NCBI RefSeq assembly: GCF_000025545.1
Contig: NC_013889.1
Coordinates: forward strand, 1,791,501 to 1,855,500
Source: Thioalkalivibrio sp. K90mix
Lineage (GTDB): Bacteria > Pseudomonadota > Gammaproteobacteria > Ectothiorhodospirales > Ectothiorhodospiraceae
Direction of reading: 5' to 3'
DNA length: 64,000 bases
The notes beneath the pieces were generated by a model. The model had not been told where the DNA came from, made no database searches, and was given only the letters and a program-made list of their open reading frames with translations. Positions 51,735 to 61,129 of this stretch are shown here, piece after piece; within the stretch, counting starts at the first letter, position 1, and every line of letters begins with the position of its first letter. A program made the translations under genes and the position numbers.

Positions 51735-53126
51735 ATGCTCGAGACCCTCGACCAGTTCCTCGGTGATACCGCCAGCCTCCTGTGGGGCAACCCGATCACG
51801 CTGATCCTGCTGCTGGGTACGGGACTCTACCTGACCATCCGCCTGGGACTGGTGCAGGTCGTCGCCTTCCGCCAGGGCTGGCGCGCGCTGCGCGGCACCG
51901 ACGGGCGTGCCGGTGGCGCTGGCCAGATCTCGCCATTCCAGGCCCTGTCCACGGCCCTGTCCGGCACCATCGGAACCGGGAATATCGCCGGCGTCGCCAC
52001 GGCCATTGCCCTCGGCGGCCCCGGGGCCCTCTTCTGGATGTGGGTAACCGCCTTCTTCGGCATGGCCACCAAGTTTGCCGAGACAACCCTCGCCGTGCGC
52101 TACCGCGAAGTGGGACCGGACGGCACCATCGCCGGTGGCCCGATGTTCACCCTGCTGCACGGCCTGAACATGAAGAAGATGGCGATCCTGTTCGCCGCCT
52201 TCACCCTGATCGCCTCGTTCGGCATCGGCAACATGGTGCAGGCGAACTCTGTAGTCGATGGCCTGACCTTCATGGTCCCGAACCTGCGCGCCGATGACGA
52301 CATCATGGGCTGGATGGCGCTGATCATCGGCCTGACCATGGCCGTGCTCGTCGCCCTGGTAATCATTGGCGGGGTCAAGCGCATTGCGATGATCGCCTCC
52401 GCCATCGTGCCGTTCATGGCCGTGGTGTACATGATCGGCGCGTTCATCGTGATCGTCGCCAATATCGAGGCCGTGCCGGCCGCGGTGGCCACCATCCTGA
52501 ACCTGGCGCTGAACCCCTGGGCGGCCGGCGGCGGCGCGATCGGTCTGGCCATCCAGTACGGCGTCGCACGCGGCATGTTCTCGAACGAAGCGGGCCTGGG
52601 CTCCTCGGCCATGGCTCACGCCGCGGCCAAGAACGGCGATCCGCCGCGCGAAGGCTCGGTGGCCATGCTCGAGCCGTTCATCGATACCATCGTCGTCTGT
52701 ACCCTGACCGGCTTGGCGATCGTGGTCACCGGCGCCTACATCGACCGCGCCGACGACGTGGTCGGCGCCTCGCTGACCGCCACCGCGTTCAGCTCCACGC
52801 TGGGGCCGTTCGGCGCGATGGTGGTCGGCTTCAGCCTGATGCTGTTCGCCTTCTCCACGATGATCGCCTGGTCCTACTATGGCGACCGCTCGGCCTACTT
52901 CCTGTTCGGCGATCGTGCGGTGATGCCCTATCGCATCGCGTTCGTGATCCTGATCGTCATCGGGGCCACCATCCCGCTGGGCATGGTCTGGAACTTCTCC
53001 GACATCGCCAACATCCTGATGGCCGCACCCAACCTGATCGCGCTGATCCTGCTGGCCGGGCTGGTGAAGAAGCTTCGCGACGATTATGTTTCCGGACGCC
53101 CGATGCCCGATCGCCATGACGGCTGA
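51735..53126 (+). CDS. sodium:alanine/glycine symporter (AGCS family)
   Basis: 463 residues from the ATG at 51735 (AAAGGA eight bases upstream), giving the family-like start MLETLDQFLGDTASLLWG. Motifs: LLGTGLYLTIRLG, ALSGTIGTGNIAGVATAI, KFAETTLAVRYRE and FSNEAGLGSSAMAHAAA, all AGCS hallmarks. About ten membrane helices. It takes up alanine or glycine with sodium, consistent with a nearby glycine-induced gcv operon; specificity is not certain. It overlaps nadC by 11 bp. Confidence 0.93.
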   Translation: MLETLDQFLGDTASLLWGNPITLILLLGTGLYLTIRLGLVQVVAFRQGWRALRGTDGRAGGAGQISPFQALSTALSGTIGTGNIAGVATAIALGGPGALFWMWVTAFFGMATKFAETTLAVRYREVGPDGTIAGGPMFTLLHGLNMKKMAILFAAFTLIASFGIGNMVQANSVVDGLTFMVPNLRADDDIMGWMALIIGLTMAVLVALVIIGGVKRIAMIASAIVPFMAVVYMIGAFIVIVANIEAVPAAVATILNLALNPWAAGGGAIGLAIQYGVARGMFSNEAGLGSSAMAHAAAKNGDPPREGSVAMLEPFIDTIVVCTLTGLAIVVTGAYIDRADDVVGASLTATAFSSTLGPFGAMVVGFSLMLFAFSTMIAWSYYGDRSAYFLFGDRAVMPYRIAFVILIVIGATIPLGMVWNFSDIANILMAAPNLIALILLAGLVKKLRDDYVSGRPMPDRHDG

Positions 53127-54018
53127 GCAGCAGCGCGCCCCGCATGACCCGTTCGCCCAGGGCCCGGCACGGCCAGACGGGGCCATGCTGGTGCGCGAGG
53201 TCGAGATGGCGCTGGCCGAGGACCTGGGGCCCAATGCCCTGGCCGGCGACATCACCGCGGCACTGGTACCGGAGGATCGCGCCGCGCGCGCCACCCTGCT
53301 GCTGAAAGAGCCCGGCGTGCTGTGTGGCCAGGCGTGGTTCGACCGCGTTTTTGCGAGCCTCGCACCCGAGATCCGTATCGACTGGCAGGTAGCCGAGGGC
53401 GCCGTGCTGGAACCCGAGGGCGCACAGCCCGTCGCCACGCTCGAGGGCCCGGCCCGCGCCGTACTGGCCGCCGAGCGCGCCGCGCTCAACCTGCTTCAGA
53501 CGCTGTCCGGAACCGCCACCGAGACCGCCCGCTGGGTCGCCCGCCTGGGCGACGCCCACAGCCGCATCCTCGACACCCGCAAGACACTTCCGGGCCTGCG
53601 TCATGGTCAGAAGTACGCCGTGCGCATCGGCGGCGGCTACAACCACCGCCTCGGGCTCTGGGACGCCGTACTGATCAAGGAAAACCACATCGCCGCTTGC
53701 GGCTCTATCGCGGCCGCCGTGGAGCGCGCCCGCGCGCTCGGGGCCGGGCGCTGGGTGGAGGTGGAAACCGAGAACCTCGACGAGGTCGATCAGGCGCTGA
53801 CGGCGGGCGCCGACGTGATCATGCTGGATGAACTCTCGCGGGACGACCTCGCCACCGCCGTGCAGCGCATCCGGGGGCGGGCCATCTCCGAGGCCTCGGG
53901 CGGGGTCACGCCGGACAGCCTCTCCGAGATCGCGGCCACCGGTGTCGACTACATCTCGGTCGGTGCCCTGACCAAGCACGTCCGCGCTATCGACTTCTCC
54001 CTGCGCCTCGACTCGTAA
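53116..54018 (+). CDS. nadC: quinolinate phosphoribosyltransferase (decarboxylating)
   Basis: 300 residues from the ATG at 53116, inside the end of the symporter gene. It converts quinolinate and PRPP to nicotinate mononucleotide in NAD synthesis. Motifs: ALNLLQTLSGTATETARWV, ILDTRKTLPGLRHGQKYAVR, GGGYNHRLGLWDAVLIKENH, and EASGGVTPDSLSEIAATGVD then YISVGALTKH. Normal length. Confidence 0.95.
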   Translation: MTAEQQRAPHDPFAQGPARPDGAMLVREVEMALAEDLGPNALAGDITAALVPEDRAARATLLLKEPGVLCGQAWFDRVFASLAPEIRIDWQVAEGAVLEPEGAQPVATLEGPARAVLAAERAALNLLQTLSGTATETARWVARLGDAHSRILDTRKTLPGLRHGQKYAVRIGGGYNHRLGLWDAVLIKENHIAACGSIAAAVERARALGAGRWVEVETENLDEVDQALTAGADVIMLDELSRDDLATAVQRIRGRAISEASGGVTPDSLSEIAATGVDYISVGALTKHVRAIDFSLRLDS

Positions 54019-54071
54019 TCGCTTCGCGTTAAGCCTCGCTGCGAGCCGATATCCAGCCGCATACGCCGTTG

Positions 54072-54920
54072 TGGCTGGGCCGGGTTCGTCTTCGGGTGTT
54101 TACGGGGGTTTTGTCCGGCCGCCTGCCTTGTTGAGGCTGGCCCTGGTTCGTCGTCGGTGTTTACGTGCCTTCGGTCCGCATACTGCCGTGCGCTCACTCG
54201 CGAGCGCGCCGCGAGGTACTTTCTTGCTTGCCCAAGAAAGTACCCAAAGAAGGGCACCCGGATTCCGCCCGGGGACCTTGCTCCAGGGCCCTCGGGCCGG
54301 CGGCGCTGAAACTCGCTACGCTACGCTCCGCTCAGACAGTCAGCGCCTCTTTTCCGTCCCGAGGACCCTTCCGCAAGGGGCTTCATACGGGGGATGAAGG
54401 TCAAGACAACAGCCGCTCTGACGTTCGCGCCAATGGATTGAGGCTGGGCATTCGGACATCTTGGCACGTGCGGCCTTCGGCCCTGGCGTGCCGCGCCCGC
54501 CAGCGGGCGCCAAGACCCATCGTAGGATGTGATGAGCGCAGCGAATCGCATCAGGGTTGCCCCAACGTCGGAACGGTGCGTTTCGCTGCGCTCAACCGCA
54601 CCCTACGGCGTACGGAATAGGCAGAAGCGCTGGGATACCGTCGGTTTTGACTTTCCCTCCCGATATGAGCCCCTTGTGGAGGGCGTGACAGGCCGGAGAA
54701 AAGGCGCTGACTGTCTGAGCGAAGCCAAAGGCGTAGCGAGTTTCAGCGCCGCCGGCCTGGCGCGCCCGGAGCAAGGTTCCTGGGCGAATCCCGGGCGTGT
54801 TTCTTGGTTACTTCTTTGCACGAGCAAAGAAGTAACTCGCGGCGCGCTGGCGAAACAGCGCATGGCAGGCGGCAAGACGAAGCCACCGTAAACACCGGAT
54901 GCCGAACCAGGCCCAGCCTC
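54072..54920. repeat. long imperfect inverted repeat
   Basis: Left arm about 54072-54411, right arm about 54643-54920 in opposite orientation. Shared blocks in order: GGCTGGGCCGGGTTCG-like, GGTGTTTACGG, GCGCGCCGCGAG, a nested small hairpin (ACTTTCTTGC..GCCCAAGAAAGT in the left arm; TTACTTCTTTGC and GCAAAGAAGTAA in the right), ACCTTGCTCC, GGCCGGCGGCGCTGAAACTC, GCTCAGACAGTCAGCGCC and AAGGGGCT. The arms are diverged but clearly related. Function unknown. Confidence 0.85.
54522..54606. repeat. REP-I inverted pair inside the long inverted repeat
   Basis: GTAGGATGTGATGAGCGCAG left arm; GGTGCGTTTCGCTGCGCTCA then ACCGCACCCTAC right arm. It lies in the spacer between the two long arms. Confidence 0.85.
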
Positions 54921-54981
54921 AACGACCGCAGCTAGTCGAGCACGGCACATCAAGACCAGGGTCCGACAGAACGAGCGTGGG

Positions 54982-55668
54982 CTAGCGGGTGTCGTCGTCG
55001 GATTCGGGGGCGGGCTCGAGGCGGAGCTGGCCATTGGCGTCGTCCTCGGGCGGTGCCAGGGTGAAGCCCGCGTCGGAGGCGACGTCCGCCAGGTCGCGGA
55101 TCGCGTCCAGCGGCGGCAGCTCCTCCAGCCGCTTCAGGCCCAGGTCGTCGAGGAACGTCCGCGTCGTCGCATACAGCGCAGGCCGACCGGGCACCTCCTT
55201 GTGCCCTACCACGCGTACCCATTCGCGCTCCTGCAGGGTACGCATGATGCCGGAGCTGACTGCCACGCCGCGTACCGCCTCGATCTCGGCGCGCGTCACC
55301 GGCTGGCGATAGGCAATGATCGCGAGCGTCTCCAGCAGCGCGCGGGACAGCCGCGCGGGGCGTTCGGGCTGCGCCGCCTGGACCGTGGCCGAGAAGCGGG
55401 CCCGCACCCGGAAGCGGTAGCCGCCAGCGGTGCGCACCAGTTCGATGGCGCGATCCGCATAGCGCTCCTGCAGCCGGCCAATCGCCTGGTCCAGTGTCGG
55501 CTGATCGATCTCGCCAAGGTCCTCGCAGGCGGCCTTCAGGTCGCGCGGCGCGACCGGCTCGGCGGCGGCAAAGAGGACCGCCTCGATCGCGAGTTCGATG
55601 GCCCCGAGCGTGTCGGTGTCGATCTCGGTGGCGGCTTGCGGGGCCTCAGGGCTGGTGACGTCGTTCAT
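54982..55668 (-). CDS. scpB: segregation and condensation protein B
   Basis: 228 residues from the ATG at 55668 (MNDVTSPEAPQAATEID). Two winged-helix units: IELAIEAVLFAAAEPVAPRD near the start, LLETLAIIAYRQPVTRAEIE and VRGVAVSSGIMRTLQEREWV in the middle. It joins SMC and ScpA in the condensin complex. Acidic tail ESDDDTR. Overlaps scpA by 4 bp. Confidence 0.94.
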   Translation of the reverse strand: MNDVTSPEAPQAATEIDTDTLGAIELAIEAVLFAAAEPVAPRDLKAACEDLGEIDQPTLDQAIGRLQERYADRAIELVRTAGGYRFRVRARFSATVQAAQPERPARLSRALLETLAIIAYRQPVTRAEIEAVRGVAVSSGIMRTLQEREWVRVVGHKEVPGRPALYATTRTFLDDLGLKRLEELPPLDAIRDLADVASDAGFTLAPPEDDANGQLRLEPAPESDDDTR

Positions 55669-56522
55669 GCATCCTCCGTGTCCGGCCGGCCACCCCGACG
55701 GCGCAGGCGAATCGGGCTGTAGGGTTCGCTCTGGCCCCACTCCACCAGGCCGGACTTGGTCAGCTCCAGCACGGCGAGAAACGAAACCACCACGCCCTGG
55801 CGCCCTTCAGAGGCGAGCAGGAGCGTGACGAAGTCGGTAAAGCGCTCCGGGTGCAGGACCTCGAGGATACTGCTCATGCGCTCGCGCACCGACAACTGCT
55901 CGGTGGAGATGTGATGGTGTGCGGAGAGGCTGGCCCGATGCATCACGGCGGCCAGGGCCTCCATCAACTCGTCCATCGTGGGGGCCGGGGGTGGCGGCCC
56001 CTCCAGTGCCTCGACGCTGGCAGCGGCGGCGTACACGTCGCGGTCCATGCGCGGGATCTCGTCCAGCCGTTCGGCCGCGGTCTTGAACTGTTCGTATTCC
56101 TGCAGCTGCCGGATCAGCGCCATGCGCGGATCCGTGTCCTCGTCCGCGTCAGCCTGCACCGGGCGCGGGAGCAGCATGCGCGACTTGATCTCGGCAAGCA
56201 GCGCCGCCATCACCAGATACTCGCCGGCCAGCTCCAGGCGCAGCGCGCGCATGACCTCGATATACGCCATGTACTGACGGGTGATCTCGGCGATCGGGAT
56301 GGCAAGGATGTCGAGGTTCTGCCGGCGGATCAGGTACAGCAACAGGTCCAACGGTCCCTCGAACGATTCGAGGAAGACCTCCAGCGCATCCGGGGGGATA
56401 TACAGATCGGCCGGCAGCTCGGCCACCGGCTCGCCATGCACGCGATAGACAAACTCGCCTTCCGCTCCGGTCTCGACCGTCGCGGAGTTCTCCAGGTCCG
56501 TCAGCTCATCGCGCGGGTCCAT
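55665..56522 (-). CDS. scpA: segregation and condensation protein A
   Basis: 285 residues. FEGPLDLLLYLIRRQNLDIL and IPIAEITRQYMAYIEVMRAL near residues 50-90 are the kleisin N-terminal block of ScpA; the C-terminal winged helix contains FLAVLELTKSGLVEWGQSE. It bridges SMC heads. It starts about 30 bp after trpS. Confidence 0.94.
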   Translation of the reverse strand: MDPRDELTDLENSATVETGAEGEFVYRVHGEPVAELPADLYIPPDALEVFLESFEGPLDLLLYLIRRQNLDILAIPIAEITRQYMAYIEVMRALRLELAGEYLVMAALLAEIKSRMLLPRPVQADADEDTDPRMALIRQLQEYEQFKTAAERLDEIPRMDRDVYAAAASVEALEGPPPPAPTMDELMEALAAVMHRASLSAHHHISTEQLSVRERMSSILEVLHPERFTDFVTLLLASEGRQGVVVSFLAVLELTKSGLVEWGQSEPYSPIRLRRRGGRPDTEDA

Positions 56523-56554
56523 GGCTCATCTCGGTGGGAGCTTCCCGAATGGGG

Positions 56555-57775
56555 TCATCGCAGGTAATCCAGGCCCATCACGCGGCGTACCTCTTCCAGG
56601 GTCTCGCGCGCCTCTTCGCGCGCGGCCTCGGAGCCCTCGACGATGATCGAGCGCACCAGGGCCGGGTCCTCGGCATACTCCTTGGCGCGCTGCTGGATCG
56701 GCTCCAGTTCCGCCTGCACCTCTTCGATCAGCGGGCGCTTGCAGTCGATGCAGCCGATCCCGGCCGAGGTGCAGCCCTCGTGCAGCTCGGCACGGCTGGC
56801 CTCGTCGGTATAGACCAGGTGCAGGTCCCAGACCGGACACTTCTCCGGCGTGCCGGGATCAGTACGGCGCACGCGCGCCGGGTCGGTCGGCATGGTGCGG
56901 ATCAGTCTTTCCACCTCGGCCGGCTCGGTGCGCAGGCTGATGGTGTTGCCATAGCTCTTGGACATCTTGCGCCCGTCCAGCCCCGGCATCTTCGCAGTGG
57001 GCGTGAGCTTGGCCTGGGGCTCCGGCAGGATGATCTTGCCACCACCTTCAAGGTAGCCGAACAGGCGTTCACGATCCCCCAGCGAGATGTTCTGCTGCGA
57101 CTCGAGCATGGCCCGGGCCACTTCCAGCGCCTCGTCCTCGCCGTGCTCCTGGAAACGCTTGCGCAGGTCGCGGTAACGCTTGGCGGCCTTTTTGCCCATC
57201 TTGTCGACCGCGGCCTCGGCCTTCTCCGCAAACCCCGGCTCGCGGCCATAGAGATGGTTGAAGCGGCGCGCGATCTCGCGCGTGACTTCCAGATGCGATA
57301 CCTGATCCTCGCCAACCGGGACCATGCCGGCGCGGTAGGCGAGCACATCCGCGCTCTGCAGCACGGGGTACCCCAGAAAGCCGTAGGTCGCCAGATCCTT
57401 CTCGCGCAGCTGTTCCTGCTGGTCCTTGTACGTGGGCACGCGCTCCAGCCAGCCGAGCGGGGTAATCATCGACAGCAGCAGGTGCAGCTCCGCATGCTCC
57501 GGCACGCGCGACTGCACGAACAGCGTGGCGGAGCCGGGACTCACCCCGGCCGCCAGCCAGTCGATCACCATCTCGGTGACATGCTGTTGCAGATCACCCG
57601 GGTCTTCGTAGTGCGTGGTCAGCGCGTGCCAGTCGGCGACGAAGAAGAAGCACTCGTAGTTGTGCTGCAGCTCGATCCAGTTTTTCAGGACGCCGTGATA
57701 ATGGCCCAGATGCAGGTGCCCGGTCGGGCGCATGCCCGAGATCACGCGCTGGTTCGTTCCCTGGTTGCTGGTCAC
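56555..57775 (-). CDS. trpS: tryptophanyl-tRNA synthetase
   Basis: 406 residues from a GTG at 57775 with AGAAGGA seven bases upstream; longer frames upstream lack family similarity. Class I motifs: SGMRPTGHLHLGHYHGVLKN (HIGH-like) and DGRKMSKSYGNT (KMSKS). The insertion between about 185 and 270 (KRYRDLRKRFQEHGEDEALE and following) is the long form found in many proteobacteria. C-terminal CIDCKRPLIEEV. Confidence 0.95.
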   Translation of the reverse strand: MTSNQGTNQRVISGMRPTGHLHLGHYHGVLKNWIELQHNYECFFFVADWHALTTHYEDPGDLQQHVTEMVIDWLAAGVSPGSATLFVQSRVPEHAELHLLLSMITPLGWLERVPTYKDQQEQLREKDLATYGFLGYPVLQSADVLAYRAGMVPVGEDQVSHLEVTREIARRFNHLYGREPGFAEKAEAAVDKMGKKAAKRYRDLRKRFQEHGEDEALEVARAMLESQQNISLGDRERLFGYLEGGGKIILPEPQAKLTPTAKMPGLDGRKMSKSYGNTISLRTEPAEVERLIRTMPTDPARVRRTDPGTPEKCPVWDLHLVYTDEASRAELHEGCTSAGIGCIDCKRPLIEEVQAELEPIQQRAKEYAEDPALVRSIIVEGSEAAREEARETLEEVRRVMGLDYLR

Positions 57776-57819
57776 GAGTGGTTCCTTCTCCGTTATTCGT
57801 GGGGTTCGTTGGGCACGAT

Positions 57820-59181
57820 TCAGAACATACCGCCCGACAAGGCAAACAGCATGCCCAACAGGGCCGCGGTGCGATCGCGTTCGTTCACGTACACGCGACC
57901 GTCTTCCATATTCAGGTGCCCGCGCCAGAGCTCGGCGTCGGCGTCCCGCTGCAGCCAGCCCTGCGCCGCCAGGGCATGGAGACGCTCGTCCAGCTCCGCC
58001 TCGGGATAGGCCGCCTCGAACTCGCGCACCCATTCCAGCCCGAGCCGCAGTTCGCTGTCCAGTACCACCGTCTCCAGCGGCCGGGTGCGGAAGCCGCGCG
58101 CATCACCGCGCAGGCCCAGCTCGGTCGTCAGCGCCACCTGACGTGCGGGGGATTCGTTGAACGAGGCCTTCAGCTCGACCGCCGGGCGGTGCTCGATCAT
58201 GCGTTCGATCGCATCGGTGATCACCGACCCGCCGAGCGCCAGACGCTGCCCGCGTTCGAGGTCACGCTCCTGCAACACCTCCAGGTCCTGGATCATCTGC
58301 AGCAGTGCCGGGCGATCCCAGCGCAGCATCGCAAACTGGAGATCGACAGTCTCGAGTTCCAGCACGTCGGCGTCCGCCTCGCGCAGGCGGACCTCGTCGA
58401 TCTCCAGGCGCAGGCGGCTGTCCAGGCGATCGTTATTGGTCTTCTGGAAGGCATTCACCCGCGGCCGGGTCAGCTCCATCTCGCCCTGCTCGTCGCGAAA
58501 GCGCAGCTGCGCGGCCGCCAGGCCGCCCTCGTAATCGGGCAGGCGGCCGTAGATGCCATCCTCGTCTGGTTCAAACACGGTCGCAAAACGGCCCTGCTCC
58601 ACTCGCAGGTCCGCCTCGTCGTCATGCAGACGCAGTGCGGGCAGGTCCAGGCTCAGCAGCAGCTGCTCCGCCGACCAGGCAAAGCGCCCCTGGCCCGCAT
58701 CCAGCTCGAGCCACAACGGCCCTTCGCCATCAACACGGTCGGCCACATCCGGGACCTCCATCAGGTCCAGCGTCAGGGGCTCGAACTGCACACGCGTAGT
58801 CAGACGACCACCCATGCCGGCGTGCGTCTGCACGACCAGATCGAGCTCGTGCAGCAGATGGGCCGCGAGCGAGCCCTCCGGGGCCTCGAGGGCACCCAGG
58901 TCCACGTTCGATTCGCCGCGGGCGCCGAGCACGCCGTGGCGTACCCGATGTTCCAGCGGAATGACCAGTTCGGTCTCGCCGTCATTGAGCGTCAGCTCGC
59001 TGCGAGCGGTCGCGGTGCGATAGCTGCGCCGGTATTCGACCATCTCGTGGCGCAGATCCACCTCGCCGATGCGTGCCTGCTGGGCCTCGGTCACGTTGCG
59101 CTCGACCTGCCCACCGACAAACACCGGCCAGGCGGCGACCACGATCAGCAACACCAGTACCAGCACGATCCATTTACGCAT
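57820..59181 (-). CDS. DUF945 (YdgA-like) family protein
   Basis: 453 residues from the ATG at 59181 (GGAG eight bases upstream). One N-terminal membrane anchor (WIVLVLVLLIVVAAWPVFVG), then a long periplasmic part rich in beta strands. The YdgA/DUF945 pattern is seen in the start GGQVERNVTEAQQ, in the middle DAIERMIEHRPAVELKAS and the C-terminal LHALAAQGWLQRD with LNMEDGRVYVN. Function of the family is not defined. Confidence 0.85.
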   Translation of the reverse strand: MRKWIVLVLVLLIVVAAWPVFVGGQVERNVTEAQQARIGEVDLRHEMVEYRRSYRTATARSELTLNDGETELVIPLEHRVRHGVLGARGESNVDLGALEAPEGSLAAHLLHELDLVVQTHAGMGGRLTTRVQFEPLTLDLMEVPDVADRVDGEGPLWLELDAGQGRFAWSAEQLLLSLDLPALRLHDDEADLRVEQGRFATVFEPDEDGIYGRLPDYEGGLAAAQLRFRDEQGEMELTRPRVNAFQKTNNDRLDSRLRLEIDEVRLREADADVLELETVDLQFAMLRWDRPALLQMIQDLEVLQERDLERGQRLALGGSVITDAIERMIEHRPAVELKASFNESPARQVALTTELGLRGDARGFRTRPLETVVLDSELRLGLEWVREFEAAYPEAELDERLHALAAQGWLQRDADAELWRGHLNMEDGRVYVNERDRTAALLGMLFALSGGMF

Positions 59182-59211
59182 CACGCATCTCCCCGGGCCT
59201 CCATGCCCCTG

Positions 59212-59826
59212 CTATTCCTCAAGAAACGCCACGTCGCCGACACCGTGACGGATGATCTCCGGTACGTCACCGGTCAGGTCGATCACGCTCGTCGGCTCCA
59301 GGGTGCCGGCCCCGCCATCGACGACTTCGTCCACGACCTTTGACAGCCGCTCGTCGATCACCCAGGGCTCGCTCAGCGGCAGATCCTCGCCCGGCAGTTG
59401 CAGCGTCGCGGTCATCAGCGGCGATCCCAGTTCCTCCAGCAGCGCCGAGACGATGCGGCTGTCCGGAACGCGCAGGCCAATGGTGCGCCGCTTGGGGTGC
59501 TGCAGGCGGCGCGGCACCTCGCGCGTGGCCGGCAGGATGAAGGTATAGGGCCCGGGCGTCAGGCCTTTCATCAGGCGAAAGGCCGTGTTGTCGACCTTGG
59601 CATAGACGCCAAGCTCCGAGAGATCCCGGCACAGCAGCGTGAGGTGATGGGTCTCGTCGACCTGGCGAATGCGGCGGATACGGTCGGCGCCGGCCTTGTC
59701 GCCCGGCAAACAGGCCAGGGCATAGCAGGCATCGGTCGGGATCGCGATCACGGTGCCCTCGTGCAGCCGATCCAGGACCTGCCGGACCAACCGGGGCTGC
59801 GGGTTTTCGGGGTGTATCGCGATCAT
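59212..59826 (-). CDS. YciO/Sua5/YrdC-family protein
   Basis: 204 residues. GTVIAIPTDACYALACLPGD is the nucleotide-binding start of the Sua5/YrdC fold; KGLTPGPYTFILPATREVPR and RTIGLRVPDS follow. Closest type is YciO, a paralog of the threonylcarbamoyl-AMP synthase TsaC; whether it acts on tRNA t6A is not certain. It precedes the DUF945 gene by about 30 bp. Confidence 0.9.
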   Translation of the reverse strand: MIAIHPENPQPRLVRQVLDRLHEGTVIAIPTDACYALACLPGDKAGADRIRRIRQVDETHHLTLLCRDLSELGVYAKVDNTAFRLMKGLTPGPYTFILPATREVPRRLQHPKRRTIGLRVPDSRIVSALLEELGSPLMTATLQLPGEDLPLSEPWVIDERLSKVVDEVVDGGAGTLEPTSVIDLTGDVPEIIRHGVGDVAFLEE

Positions 59827-59937
59827 GAAGTCGGGCCACTGATGACAAGGCGCGCAGTGTAGCGCATGGTGGGCGCCGCTTATAAGGCGGTCTGGCTGCG
59901 TTAGAATTTACGTCCCAACCCACGGAGACGCCGATCA

Positions 59938-60234
59938 ATGCTCTACATGATCCAGGGCCAGGACGCGCCCGACTCGCTGGATGCCCGCCTCGCCGCGCGG
60001 CCGGAACACGTCGCCCGCCTGCAGGCGCTGCACGACGCCGGTCGCCTGGTCCTGGCCGGTCCGCTGCCGGCGATTGACAGCAACGACCCGGGCCCCGCCG
60101 GGTTCACCGGCAGCCTGATCGTGGCCGAGTTTCCGTCGCTGGAGGCCGCCCACGACTGGGCCGACGCCGACCCCTATGTCGCCGCGGGGGTCTATACCTC
60201 GGTGGACGTTCGTCCTTTCAAGCAGGTGTTTTGA
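59938..60234 (+). CDS. YciI-family protein
   Basis: 98 residues. Dimeric ferredoxin-like YciI fold: [20 protein letters not shown] start, [20 protein letters not shown] with the conserved His, and [20 protein letters not shown] with the conserved Asp/Pro. The catalytic role of the family is uncertain. Its stop lies 2 bp before the next start, so they are co-transcribed. Confidence 0.92.
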   Translation: MLYMIQGQDAPDSLDARLAARPEHVARLQALHDAGRLVLAGPLPAIDSNDPGPAGFTGSLIVAEFPSLEAAHDWADADPYVAAGVYTSVDVRPFKQVF

Positions 60235-60236
60235 TC

Positions 60237-61106
60237 ATGCGTACCCGTCCCGCCGCGCTCGTTGCCACTCTCGCCCTCGCGGGCCTTCTGGCCGCCTGCG
60301 GGAATGGCGACGAGGGTCTGCCGCTGCCCGACGAAGAGGCTAGCGAGCTCGACACGGTCATCACCGATACCGATGACGAGGACACGGTCGCCATCGTTAA
60401 CGATCGCGCGATCACCCGCGCCGACCTGTTCACCTATGCCGGCATGGACGAGGATCCGGGGTTGGCCACGCAGGGCGAAGGCGTGCTGGACGAGGTCATC
60501 AGCCTGGAGCTGCTACGCCAGGAGGCGTTGAAGCGCGGGCTGGGCGACGACCCCGAGATCCAGCGCATCCTGAAGATGGTCGAGACCAATCTGCTGGCTT
60601 CGATGCTGATGGAGCGCATCGCCGAGGAGCTCGAGATCAGCGAAGAGGACGTGGAAGCGGAATACGAGCGCCAGGTCGAATACCTGCGCGGCACGGAGTA
60701 CCGCGCGCGTCACATCCTGGTCGAGGACGAAGACAGCGCGCGCGAGCTGCTGGCACAACTGGACGACGGGGCCGATTTTGCGGAGCTGGCCGAGGAGCAC
60801 TCCATCGACCCGGGATCCGCCGCCCGGGGCGGGGACCTGGGCTGGTTCACGCCCGATGGCATGGTGCCGGAATTCGCCGCCGCCACCGAGGCCCTGGAAC
60901 CCGGCGAGACCACCGACGCGCCCGTGCAGTCCCAGTTTGGCTGGCACCTGATCCGTCTGGACGACACCCGCGAGGTGGAAGTCCCGCCGCTGGACGAGGT
61001 GCGCGCCGAGATCATCGAGATCCTGGAAAGCCGCGCCATTCAGGAAAAGCTGGAGGCCCTGCGCGCCGAGGCGACGATCGAGATCCCGAACCGGCCGGAG
61101 AACTGA
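60237..61106 (+). CDS. PpiC-type peptidyl-prolyl isomerase lipoprotein
   Basis: 289 residues from the ATG at 60237. Lipoprotein signal RTRPAALVATLALAGLLAAC. A SurA-like N-terminal helical part (60-150: VNDRAITRADLFTYAGM) is followed by one parvulin domain at about 155-250 (EYRARHILVEDEDSARELLA, DPGSAARGGDLGWFTPDGM, QSQFGWHLIRLDD). Expected periplasmic folding helper anchored in a membrane. Single parvulin domain, unlike SurA with two. Confidence 0.92.
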   Translation: MRTRPAALVATLALAGLLAACGNGDEGLPLPDEEASELDTVITDTDDEDTVAIVNDRAITRADLFTYAGMDEDPGLATQGEGVLDEVISLELLRQEALKRGLGDDPEIQRILKMVETNLLASMLMERIAEELEISEEDVEAEYERQVEYLRGTEYRARHILVEDEDSARELLAQLDDGADFAELAEEHSIDPGSAARGGDLGWFTPDGMVPEFAAATEALEPGETTDAPVQSQFGWHLIRLDDTREVEVPPLDEVRAEIIEILESRAIQEKLEALRAEATIEIPNRPEN

Positions 61107-61129
61107 TTCGGCCCGTTCGGGCGGGCGCG

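Larger units (their letters stand above)
54019..54981. other. gene-free region between nadC and scpB
   Basis: 963 bp with no supported gene; all frames crossing it are broken or low-complexity. It is filled by a long imperfect inverted repeat (54072-54920) with a REP-I pair near its centre. Confidence 0.7.

Noticed and set aside
51666-53489. 607-codon minus-strand frame opposite the AGCS symporter and nadC
   Set aside because: Antisense shadow; the plus-strand genes have complete family motifs.
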